DNA of 64,000 nt from Latrodectus hesperus. Taxonomy: Eukaryota > Arthropoda > Arachnida > Araneae > Theridiidae. Below, piece by piece: positions 40,640-64,000 of the stretch (its first letter is position 1; every line of letters starts with the position of its first letter). The translations under genes and the position numbers were made by a program. The DNA lies in NCBI GenBank assembly GCA_037975125.1, contig CM075855.1, positions 78,092,945-78,156,944 of the forward strand, given 5' to 3'. The notes under the pieces were generated by a model, which worked only from the letters and a program-made list of their open reading frames with translations, was not told the origin of the DNA and ran no database searches.

Positions 40640-41272
40640 CCTACAGAAAGTGCAGCCAATTGTTCGTCCTCGAAATAATCACCAACGGTATCCAGCATTT
40701 TGTGCAAACGTGTCTCCAGTTGTGCAAACCCCTTGCGGTAGAGCAGGGGTTTTGGACGCAAAGAAGTCCGCGAGTGCAAGTCTGATTCATTGGTGAAGTA
40801 TTTTACACGAAGATGATTGACCAGGGAATGGAAGAGGTAGTATCTGATGGCGCAAGGTCAGGTAAGTGAGGAGGGTGATAGTCTCCAACCAAGTCGATGA
40901 ATTATATTCCTCGTCCATCCACTTGATATGCGGCTTCACGTTATCGGCTAAAAATAACCAGCGATTAACCAGTGCTGGCTCCTTCTGTTGCATACGTTTC
41001 AATCACAGCGAGTAAGGTCCGCAATGACCATTTGTAGTAACCCATAAAGAACAACTTGAGGACTAGTTCACCAAACAGCAGCTTCATCACATGGGGGACA
41101 TATTTTCCGACCGGAATTTGCGAAACCAAAGTCTTGCAGTACGTTCATTCATAGCACTATCCGCAAACGCTTGCCATATTCAGCAATCATATAGCATATA
41201 TGCAGCAGCTGACATTCCCACTTTGAAGTCGTAAAGTAAACAACACTGAATGAGCTCCTTCGACAAGTCCAT
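40640..41272 (-). pseudogene. Mariner transposase, internally deleted and decayed
   Basis: The N-terminus (from 41272, MDLSKELIQCCLLYDFKVGM) and ERTARLWFRKFRSEN are the first DNA-binding half of a mariner transposase. After about 80 codons the sequence jumps to the C-terminal core, MQQKEPALVNRWLFLADNVKPH, which contains the second catalytic Asp (usually DNARPH), then a block corresponding to the final PDLAPSDYH region and an end like DYFEDEQLAA near 40650. The central part with the first catalytic Asp is missing. Terminal repeats were not identified. Confidence 0.8.
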
Positions 41273-41410
41273 TTCTCTTCGCTACTGCACGAGTTTCGAT
41301 TGATGAATGTGCACGGTGGACCTGCTTTTATAACGAATGATATTCCTGCTCTTGACTGACCGGTGTCTCAACCACGTTGTAGATTAATTTGCATATTTAA
41401 TTTCACTTCC

Positions 41411-41468
41411 TTCAATGGCAACGCCCTTATACATAGCGCTAGTTGGGTATATGGGCGTTGCCATTGAA
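41411..41468. repeat. Perfect 16-bp inverted repeat (stem-loop)
   Basis: TTCAATGGCAACGCCC (41411-41426) and its exact reverse complement (41453-41468) enclose 26 bp. It is GC-rich against an AT-rich background and lies between the two mariner relics, so it may be a terminal structure of one of them. Confidence 0.8.
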
Positions 41469-41479
41469 TGAATATAAAA

Positions 41480-41507
41480 CAATCATATATATATATATAT
41501 ATATATT
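41480..41507. repeat. Short (AT)n microsatellite
   Basis: Alternating AT tract of about 25 bp next to the stem-loop. Confidence 0.85.
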
Positions 41508-41699
41508 TGCAACGTACTAAACATTATTAAATAATATAATTGCCATTATTAATATCTTCTTGGCAGCGTGAAGTCAATTTGTCTACTTCATTTTTGAAAA
41601 AAATTACATCTTTTCATGCGAAAAATTGAATTAGTGCATGCTTGATGTCTTCATTTTAGAATTTTTTACTCATTAAAAAATTCTGTAAGGATAAAAACA

Positions 41700-42330
41700 A
41701 GTGATAGTTGGAGAATAATTGGCCAGAGGAATATGGTGTATGAGACAGAAATTCCCAGCCCAGTTCTGCAATTTTTGACGAACTCTTTTCTTAAACTGCT
41801 TCTCTTAAATTATCGATTTGCTGAAAATAATTTTCCGAATTGAGTTTTTCGTTCAACTTTTAATGCTCATTATGCATTGGATCTCAAATGTTCCACCATG
41901 TGCACAACATTCTCTTATTTTGAGTCAAATTTGTCTTAGAGTTGGAAAGGCTATATTTCCACACAATATACTCTTTTTCTTGCGATGTTTTCGTTGGTAA
42001 TCCACTTTTCATCCACAGTTGAGTTATCAAGTTCAAGAAGGATTCGCCTTTATTCCAAGCAAGGAGAGGTAGGTTATAAATGAATCCGATCTCTTCAAAA
42101 TTCTTCTGACTTAATTCACGTGGCACCCATTTTGAATATTTCCACACCAATCCTATCTGCCGAATAATGACCGAAACAGTTTTCTGAACTGAATTAAGCT
42201 TTCTACGATCTCCGATGTTGTCAGAAAAAGATCTTGCTCCAACATGGTTTTAATAACATCGTCATCAATCAACGGACAGAACTTTCCGCTAGACCTAATA
42301 ATCGGTTATTCTTTTAGCACATGGAATTAT
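41700..42330 (-). pseudogene. Second mariner-family transposase remnant
   Basis: From about 42300 down, the minus strand shows CPLIDDDVIKTMLEQDLFLT (second helix-turn-helix), IRQIGLVWKYSKWVPRELSQ (the WVPHEL motif of mariner transposases), a catalytic-domain start with a changed DEKW block (QLWMKSGLPT), and KRMLCTWWNI (usually IMLCVWWD). It ends with NSENYFQQIDNLREAV-type sequence and NWAGNF towards 41700. The first 60 or so residues and the C-terminal core are absent. Several stops and frame changes are present. It differs from the neighbour at 40640-41272, so two insertions are involved. Confidence 0.8.
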
Positions 42331-42339
42331 CGCGAGGAA

Positions 42340-45300
42340 AAAATGGCGAATGTGTATAAATATTTTATATTAGTAAATGGAAAATCCTACTTTAAGGACT
42401 TTTCGTGATGTTTTCTAAAATTCATGACACGTATTTCATAATTTTAACTATAACGGATAACACCCATTACTCCGTTGCCACCAGCTTTTCAGAAAAATCT
42501 GTACTAAACTTTGATATTTCAACATCTTTTGACTAACAAAACTGTCGATTTTAGAACACTACATGAAAAGTTCGAATTCCTGACTGTCAAAGCTAGTCCT
42601 TCACATATATCATTTTCAATCACTATGATTCTTAAAACTCTTTTCATTATTATAATATGAATGTGGAAGAAAATATTACAATCAATTAATTATTGCATTT
42701 TAAATATGTCAACATTTTACTTAACAAATTCATAAAAGCACAAATTGTGCAGTGTAATATAAATCACACATAATATAATGCACCTTTAATAAAGCTGCAC
42801 AAAAATTTTGATTAAAAATATAATTAAATGTCATAATAATTTCTTTACACATTTTCCAATATTCTAGAAAAAAAATTTCTCTTTAATGTTTCAACATATG
42901 CACATTCAATAACAAGTAAGAATTATAAATTAAATATCAGTTTTTTTTAACTGACATGTATTTCATAATTTAATGATGCATATTTCTGGATTTGAATAAT
43001 AATAAAAATTGATTTTGAAAACCACCGATTAAGTGGCTTGTTATTCTATCTAAATTTCAATGAACAATTGTGATTTTCAAGATATGTACTGGTGTTATTA
43101 CTTTAAGTATGTGTAATGGTTAATTTATCAAGAAGGAAAAACTAGTTGGGAATTTCACTGATAAAAACAAATTGGTAGTAAATTGGCACTCAAATTGAGA
43201 AAATTAATAAAATTCCACTATCTTTCTGGTTTCTAAAATTCTTTTAATTTAATACTACAAATCATTTTGAATAAAAATAATTTCTAATGAACAAATACAA
43301 AAAAAAAAAATTATTTAACATAGTGAAGTGAGAAGTTTACCTTTTGGTCCAGAGCTCCTGCGCCAATCTAGGCACACTCCTATCTATTAATTTACTAGTC
43401 CTAATTAATTAATAATTCATTTAAGTAAATAGAAGATGGGTTTCAAAGAAGGTTAAAGAAAATTGGTAAGGAAAATTTATGTAAGGGGTTACACTCAGAA
43501 AAGCAAGTTCTTAATCAATAATTTTTGACACTGTTCAGCAGCAATATTTCTTAAAGAAAATTTGTGCAAAATGAAAGAGCAAATATATAAAATATGCCGT
43601 GCATTAAAGACAAGTCAAAATGTAAACTAAGTTTATAATTGATTTATATATTCAAGGTATATGGCTGGTAAATGTAACAGACATATATCCTGAACATATA
43701 TGAATTAATTTCATCATTCATTCATAAGCACATAGCATATAGGTTAAGATAGATATTAATGCTCAAAACCTAAGATGAGGTATACAAAATAACTGAGACA
43801 CAAAAAACTAGACAAGTAATATTCAGTAAGAGATTTATTTTGAACACCTACAAACATCACAATTACTAAACATTTACACGCCTTTCATACCAAACGTTTT
43901 TACAAAATCAAATGATGTATGAAATAATGAACACATAATGATGAAATGCAAAAAAAGTGCTTGCATCAATCTCAGAATAATGACATCAAACAAAGTAATG
44001 AAATAATAAATCTTATGATAAATCTAAAAAGTGTAATGTACAACCAAAACTTAATGTACATCTTAATGTACAATCAAAAATATAATTCCAGATCTATCAA
44101 AAACTACACATCACAGTATTGCACTTGCAGTATTATTGATAAAAAATTTCAGTAAATTTTTTCTTCTTTAGATAGAATTTCATTCAAACTATAAGTGAAC
44201 ATTTTAAAATGTATTTTTCACTTGAAATAACTTCAAAAGATAACTTTTAATGCAAAAGAACAAATTATAAATGTTAAAAGTGTGTGACAATTTATGAATA
44301 CTCTTCAAATTAATTATTTGGATTAGTTATATTTCTGATAACTTTTTGCACATGGGGTATAATTGAGCTATGACTTACAGTTTTAAAGTGATTCTGAACC
44401 ACTATAATCTTTAATGTTTGAAATGAGATTTAAATATATCCACAAGCTGTCATATTGAAAGCCAGAGTAATTAAATTCCATAGCATGTCAGTAAAATTAC
44501 TCATTTTAAGGAAAAACTAAAAACAAACTTCAAAAATTTAAGTATTAAAATAATATTTTTTTAAAAAAAAGTAATTTTAAATCACAGATTTCATTATAAT
44601 TGAAAATAAAATACAAGAACTTCATTAAATTTTATAACTGATTTATTATAACCCAATAAAATTAATCAATGATATTACATCAAAAACCTTTCCAAAGAAA
44701 TTATAGAAAAATTAGAAACTAAGTGTTTAATGAATTATAATTTTATAAGTTTAGCTTCAAAGCGTTCCTTTGAATAAGATTTATACTTGTGTGGTAAAAT
44801 TTTAATTGAGCTAGTGTATTACAAAAATGTAAATGTTTGAAATATAATTAAATTAAGCATTAGAGATTACCCTCATGTTAAAATCTTTCTTCCATAGCTA
44901 TAATGCGAAATAACACACTTCATTTCAAATTAATATAATTTTTTGAGAAAAAATACTTGAAAATTACTTTTAATATTTAGAAAAATTTTCATCTTTAATT
45001 TAAATTTTATCTTCTTGTAAAATTAGATTTTTTAATGAAAATTAATTGCAACAATTTGACAGTTAGGAAAAAAATATATTACCCATATTTGGGTCAAACT
45101 GAAAAATGCAGTAATATATGCATAAAGTAATACAAACATCAATTATTCACTAACATTATATGGGACATATTTTCATTTTAGCACCATATGAACTAAAAAC
45201 CACAATAAGACATTTTTTGATCAATATTTTATGAGTATTAAAAACAATTCAAATGGTGATGCATTGATAATGTAGTAAAACAATTGATTCACTGATATGC

Positions 45301-48300
45301 AGCACAAAGATTCATATTTTACAGATTTCTTACAATTAGTGCAATAACATGATTGCATACCTAGTGCTTGAAATTCACAAGTAAGCTCAGAATATTTTGC
45401 ACATAGCAAATACAGTACATTTCATGTTTTACATCTGCAATCTTTCATATGCATAGGGAGAAATGTTTTGCTGCAAAAACAATTCTATTATCAGGTTAAA
45501 TTATCAATAGATAAACTTTATTCACACCAAATATTTTTCAAATAATCTTAATTTTAATTTAACAACATAAACACAATCCAGTAAAGAAATTTAAACAGAT
45601 ATAAATGTTGGATAAGTTTTTAGAGAATGAAAAAGTGGATACAAAAATATATAAATTAAAACCTTAACTCATATATTGTAACAATCATGAATACAGAAAT
45701 TCTCCATTAGTGGAAAACAAAGTAAAATTGAAACAAATTTACAATTAATATTTTTCACTAGGGTATTCAATTATCAAATCAAAATTTCTTAATCAATAAT
45801 AATTATTTAATTAAATATTTTAAGTACCTATAAAATATAGTTCAAAATATAAGTAAAATCAACTGATCACATCGAATCAACAAACAAAACTAGAAAGACA
45901 TTTCCTAAAACGATTACAATTAAATAAATAAAAAACTATATTGTTTCATTTCAGTGGATTAATTAGCAATTAAATTAATTTCAAATAGATAAGCACCGCT
46001 GTTATAATACGTAAAATTCCAGGCACTTGCTTAGCAAATCTGAACTAATATAGTGATCTCTAATATTTAAAAATAAAATTTTTATACACATAATTTGTTA
46101 TATCCTTTTTTTACCTCAATTTTGGTTTAAAGTTAATGAATTAAAACTCTAAAAATAATAAATATAACAGTGAATTTAAAATTTGTTAAAAAAATTAACA
46201 TGATGCATATAAATTTATAAAGGATTAAAAAGTAAAATAATATCAAATTTATTTTATGAATTAAAGTAATAACAATAATGTGAAAGAAATATAAAAAGCA
46301 AAATCATAACAAATCACTAATTTTGATTAAACATTTGATATACTGGTTATATAATACTAAATATTCTTAAAAATCATTGAAAGAAATTTTTCACAAAGTT
46401 CAATAAATATTAGTTTTTTATTGGATATTGTATTTCGTAATTTAAAAAAAACTATAACAAATATAATTTTAAAGCTTTATAACTAAAAATTTCAAGCTTT
46501 TTCAGAATTTAAAAAAAAAAAAAAAGAACAGAATATGTTTCCAGCGTGATTGCAATGTACTATAATTTGCAGGGAAAAAATAGCATCTGTTTAGTTGTAA
46601 CATACCGCAATTATTAATTTTCCTGTAAATTTTAGTATTATTATTGATCAATAATAATAAAAACTGTAAGAAAAATTTAAGTGAAATAATCCATAAAATA
46701 CTTTTAATGTTATTCAAATAATAAAACAAAGATCTCTAATTTCAAATTATAAAATTAGTTATTGATTTTTTAACTAACTTTGATACTTAAAAATAAGTGT
46801 AAAAAATTTGATTTGTAATGTTAAATGTTAATGAAATGTTTCTTTCAATGAGAAATTTTAAGAAAGCATTACTATTTCAGTCATACACAAGACTGAATAA
46901 AAACAAGCAAAATCATCAAACAACATTTAAATTAATTTTAACTATCACAAAAATTTAGTATTCAAATTAAACAAAACTAATAATTCAAATAAAACTATTT
47001 TCTCCCAATAATCTATTAAAGGTTGCACTATTTGCCACAAGAGGAAAATGCAAAAAAATTTACGAAAGGAAATGGTGCTACATTTAGTTATTTAATAACA
47101 AGGTGTTAAAAATATCAGTGATAAAAATAATTGAAAAGAGTGTTTTAACAAGTGGTAACAAGAATTTGAAGATTAATATAGTTTGCAATTTTTACGCACT
47201 CTTAATTCTCTCAATACATGAAGTGAGCTATACAATTTTACAGTTGTGCATATTTATTTTATTCACACTGATTAAAAGGAAACATTGCAAATACAAAACT
47301 TCCCATTGCAACAACTTTTCTCTCCGTCTAATATAAGGCAAACCAAATTTAAAATCTGAAATATACTGCAAAATTAAAAAAAAGTCACATGTCTCTCAGA
47401 GGCAGGCCGAATGATTAATATAATAAAATTATTTTAATAGCAAATGTTACAAATTATCTCAATTCTTCAATATTTTATTGCTTTACAAAAGATATCTAAA
47501 TACAATTGCTATTGAAAAATATTATATATATTTGATAATATTACACATCAGCCAAATTTGTAAAATATAATTAGACAGAAATAACATACAATCTAATTAC
47601 TAAGCATATAATATTTTTAACAAGAACATATTTATTTTGTAAAATTATTTTTTCAGTTATTAAGTCATATTCCACAAAAATCCAATTTAGAAATCAATTC
47701 ATCAACTTTTATATTTTTTTCCTATTTTTCTTATTTTGGAAACTTAGAACTATCAATTTTCTATTGAATTTTTAATCACTAAAATTTATTTTTATTTTCA
47801 ATCCAAAATCTTAAATAACGTGGTAGCTACAACATTATATGAAAAATCTTAATTTTTATCTCTTTCAACAGAATGCTGATTACATTAATAATGAAAATAT
47901 TTCTCAATTTTGTTAAACGTCTTAAGTTCAAAATTATCAAAACATTTGCAAAACAGTCAAAAATCCAGGGTGTTCTGAATAAGGAGACAATGCTGGAGAG
48001 TTGACAGAAATGCATTATTAATCAGAGGTGTAATTAATATCACTGAATAAAAGAATGAAACTTTAAAACAGAAATTATGAAATCTCTATTAAATAAATTT
48101 ACAGCTGCCTTTACAAAGCATCTGCATATAAAACAATTATATTTTAAAGATATAACAAAAAAAAAAACTATTTCTATGAAAATGAAAAAATATTAACAAC
48201 CCTAAAATTATCTGTCATAAGTAAACACAGTAAGATTAAAAATTTATCATAAAGAGTAAAAATTATATTTGTTAAAACACATTTGAAGATAATAGAAAGT

Positions 48301-49420
48301 ATTTTGTATATATATATATTGAATATTTCAATTTATACATACAGCTGAAGCCTGATTTTACTTTTTCTAAAAAAAAACACTAAGCATTTGTAGAAAACTA
48401 CAAAAAAAAAAAAAAAAAAAAAAAAAAACTAAATATTGAAGATGAATGATGTTGAAGAATAAAACAATTTATTTATTTTTTCACATACAAATATATAAAA
48501 TTTACCATCAACTTTCTTTTCATCAAATGAAATATGTATAGAGAATTTTTTTTTCAGAATTTACTGCATATTAGAACTATGGATAATATTCTTCACTTAA
48601 TGTTAAATATGTTAAGCATGGCGAATATTGTTTAAACTATCATGAAAGTAGAAATAAATTTTAAATTTACTATACAGCTTCATTAAAATAATAATGATTT
48701 AAACATTTTTTTAAAAATCCCTACACAGTATTTCAACAAATTTCATTAAATTAATTTAAAAGTAAGCTGTACTGCATTTAATACAGGGTTTCACATAAAT
48801 ATACACAAAATTAGCTGCTTTGTCATCAGCTATAATTAAAAAATTAATTAAAAATCGGAAACCATAGATAAAAACTAAATAAAGATATGCAGAGAAAATT
48901 TTTACATATAATGAATAAATAACAGCCGCATCATAACGAAGCAAAAAGAATGATACTTAATACATATTTTAACATTTATCTGAAAGGAGAGGAACTTTGG
49001 TGAACAATGTGAATACAACCTAGTATAGTGCCCCACACTGCAATACATTTGTTGTTCTGGCCTGCCTCTGATTATGTGCAGAACTTCAAAATAAAAATAT
49101 CTTCTTGTGACTAGCTTCGAGAGAAATGGCAAAATTCAGGAAAATAAGATTGTCCCCAAACAAGCAGAATGGGACCACAACACATTTTGTCACTTTCAGT
49201 TTTCTTTCCACTAATTACTTCAAAAGTAACTTTGAGCTAAAAAGTTGAAAATAATCAACACCAACCACTCCGAATATATTTACAAGGGGTATAATCAAAA
49301 CAGATTTTAGTTTGTTTTTGCTCGAAGGGTATAGGTGGCTAAGTGTGTGGAATCAGATGTCTCTCACATTGGTTCTCTTTGGCAAAAGAAAATATTTTGT
49401 CATGAGCTGTTAATTCTTTT
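42340..49420. other. AT-rich DNA downstream of Crk; may include its 3' UTR
   Basis: No coding motifs were found in 7 kb. A poly(A) run of 27 lies at 48402-48428. Part of it should be the Crk 3' UTR, but the cleavage site cannot be placed because AATAAA words are everywhere; one overlaps the stop codon region (49422-49427). Confidence 0.45.
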
Positions 49421-49427
49421 CTTTATT

Positions 49428-61912
<12,485 letters not shown>

Positions 61913-63680
61913 CTGAATATAAAATTCAAATTACATTCTGACACAAAACTGAGCATTGGTATATTAAATATGCATGATAATTATTACTAATGAACAACAT
62001 GCTAAGATATAATATTACGATGAACAACTAGATCTAAATAATGAATTTGGCCTTTTAAAATAAAAATGTAGGTATCATTTTAACATTGATCGCAGTATAA
62101 TATAGTTATTAGACATTCTATTACTAGTAAACTATCCTCTACCATAAGATCTATATCCTATTGTATAACAATATACACATTCAAGAAAACTAGAGTTCAT
62201 ATGGAAGATAATATTATGGAAGAGTGCTAAATCAAGAATTATTGCATTATAATAGAATATATTTTTTCCTTGATACATAAATCATGCTTCTTTAAATAAC
62301 TGATTGCCCAAACAATAATTAGTTTGCATGATAGTATATTAATTTTAGGATCTAAACTGGAAAATGGTAGATATTGAAGTATCCTAATATTTTAACTTAT
62401 AAAAGTTACATACACAAAATTAATATATTGAATTTGTAGAGGGACTCAGGTGAAGAAGTAGAACAAAACGGAGAAGTAACAGAAAATATTTATGTGGAAG
62501 CAATTCACAAAAATTAAACTCCATTTGAAAAATAAAATTTTTCAATATATAATCTCCCTTTGACTATTTTTTAAGAATCATTGTTATAAACTATATTTAG
62601 CAAATCAAAAAATAATGGGCAATTATTTTTTTAACTTTTTATTACAATATATTCATTACTTTTGGAAGTTATTTAGAAGAATAAGTAACTTGGTATACAT
62701 CATAATTTAGTTTCAATTTTACATAGAATAACAAGTATATATACTAGATCAGCAATTTCTAAAAAAAATAACATTGATTTTAATCACTAATGAGTAATTA
62801 CTGAATGTCTAAAACAAAAAAAATACATAAAAAGTTGTTACAACACACATGAACAAACTGCATAGTTGAAATTTTGATATCAATGGCCATAAAAGTTATA
62901 AAAATATTCAACATGTGCTGAACAAAGATGTAATTGAAATCTAAATGCTAGAGGAAATTTTATTTTAATTTTAATTAAATTTTAAAATTATAGAGGGATT
63001 ACTAAGCATGTCAAATCATTTAAATATATACTTATTGGACCGAAATGGATTCCTTCATATGGGAAATTTCAAGCATTACAAAATATGTTTTTATAATATG
63101 CAATATATTAATAGTATGTTGTACTTGCTTTTCAAATTTAACAGAATTCATATTTTTAAAGGTACAAGTAAATAAGTTTAAACTAATATTTGATTTGGTT
63201 AGTATTTTTATTTTCAATACATAAATTTCAAATTTTTTAATAGTATAAAGTAATAATGTTAGAAAATATAAAAGCAACTTTGAATAGTTTTTAATTATAT
63301 TAAGCAAATAAATTACATAAGACAATTGTGATAAGGATAATATAAACTAACTTAGATATAAATATAATATAAACTAATTTTGCAATAGTCATCAACATCA
63401 AACTGTAAATTAAATATATTTTACATCTAATACAACTTTTTTTAAAAAGTTGGTAAAACTATCCAGACATCTTTCTTATTTTTTAAAAAATAAGCCTTTT
63501 AACTAAGAAAAGGATACTTTAATATGCAGAAGAATACTTAAATGTTAAAATGGAATAAGAATATATTCAAATGGAAAATGAAATATTTTTTGTCGACATA
63601 GGCACAGAAGCAGTCAAGGTCCTTATAGAAAAGAATAGAATAACCTCTCTAAATGATACTTGACAATCAACTTTTTTTCA
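61913..63680. other. Upstream intron or 5' region of Crk; start exon not found
   Basis: AT-rich, with no recognisable exon for the Crk N-terminus. The frame at 63032-63325 is AT-driven. The first coding exon is small and could be overlooked here or may lie to the right of the window. Confidence 0.5.
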
Positions 63681-63684
63681 TTAA

Positions 63685-64000
63685 CCCTTTGATCGCATTC
63701 GACGTATCAGAACGTCATGCATTAATTTGACCAAAGTCGCACATGACGTTCTGATACATCGTTAAGATGAGGCAATATTTAACATGTTCATTCTTGTTTA
63801 TTTCAAAGTAACAATGATAGTGACATAAAACCAAGATGCAAAAGATGTACAAGATACTTATCAAGCAGTGATAGTGAATCTTCTCCTGATAAATTAGATC
63901 AATGGATTTGGGAAGAAAAAGACAATGTACCTAATGTAAAACGGTTTGGTGAAGTGCCTGGAATAAATCCTTTGTGTCTGCGAAGGCTAGGTGCTAATCC
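63685..64000 (+). mobile_element. piggyBac-like element, 5' end
   Basis: A TTAA target site at 63681-63684 is followed by CCCTTTGATCGCATTCGACG, a typical piggyBac-type terminus. A subterminal 16-bp perfect inverted repeat (63704-63719 and 63742-63757) follows, and then a transposase N-terminus begins. The other end is beyond the window. Confidence 0.82.
63803..64000 (+). CDS. piggyBac transposase N-terminus (partial)
   Basis: The frame is open to the window edge. It shows a short Cys/Arg stretch (KPRCKRCTRYLSSSDSE), then SPDKLDQWIWEEKD and KRFGEVPGINPLCLRRLGAN. The acidic/Ser-rich start and the W...F.G.PG(I/L)N block are typical of piggyBac-family transposases just before the conserved core. 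No ATG in this frame was found close by, so the start is unclear. The catalytic Asp residues would lie outside the window. Confidence 0.7.

Noticed and set aside
48402..48428. Poly(A) run as evidence of a retrogene or of the Crk mRNA end
   Set aside because: No insert with duplications is visible, and the run is in the plus-strand A orientation, opposite to that expected for a Crk tail.

Overview
The window looks like arthropod nuclear DNA, most likely from a spider. It is very AT-rich, has short exons separated by kilobase introns, and is full of decayed transposable elements. The spider assignment rests on tRNA-derived SINE families that I recognise from memory and is an inference. No prokaryotic gene organisation, rRNA, intact tRNA gene or CRISPR array is visible.

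Three host genes can be supported, all on the minus strand. (1) 49428-61912 holds seven exons of the adaptor protein Crk, with the architecture SH2-SH3-linker-SH3. Splice sites and phases agree throughout; the start-codon exon is missing. (2) 36112-36452 is the first coding exon of a protein with an N-terminal EF-hand pair; its later exons were not found. (3) 22352-22696 is an intact intronless gene for a very divergent, C-terminally short histone H2A-like protein. This is the most unusual gene in the window.

The left part (1-10066) is stacked mobile DNA. It contains a Jockey-like LINE on the minus strand with few lesions (1-3790), a tRNA-derived SINE (4012-4200), a heavily decayed plus-strand LINE (about 4250-9110) with a 330-bp insertion inside it (5986-6315), and a truncated hAT transposase remnant (9110-10066).

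The middle (14.8-28 kb) carries two Tc1-type elements with IR/DR ends (14883-20140 and 26153-27796). The first encloses a SINE that is itself split by a 641-bp non-autonomous hAT element with an 8-bp target duplication. A near-palindromic foldback element lies at 25645-25848.

From 33 to 42.4 kb there are a 5'-truncated LINE tail with a 12-bp target duplication, a 201-bp inverted-repeat MITE, two SINE families and two broken mariner transposases. Inside and just upstream of Crk are a pogo/Tigger remnant (59500-59893), a SINE fragment, several hairpins and, at the right edge, the 5' end of a piggyBac-like element (63685-64000).

The remaining stretches (notably 10.1-14.1, 20.1-22.3, 27.8-33.2 and 42.4-49.4 kb and the Crk introns) are AT-rich DNA in which I see no supportable gene. 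No operon-like or multi-gene system is apparent. The best lead for something undescribed is the short acidic-loop H2A-like histone.
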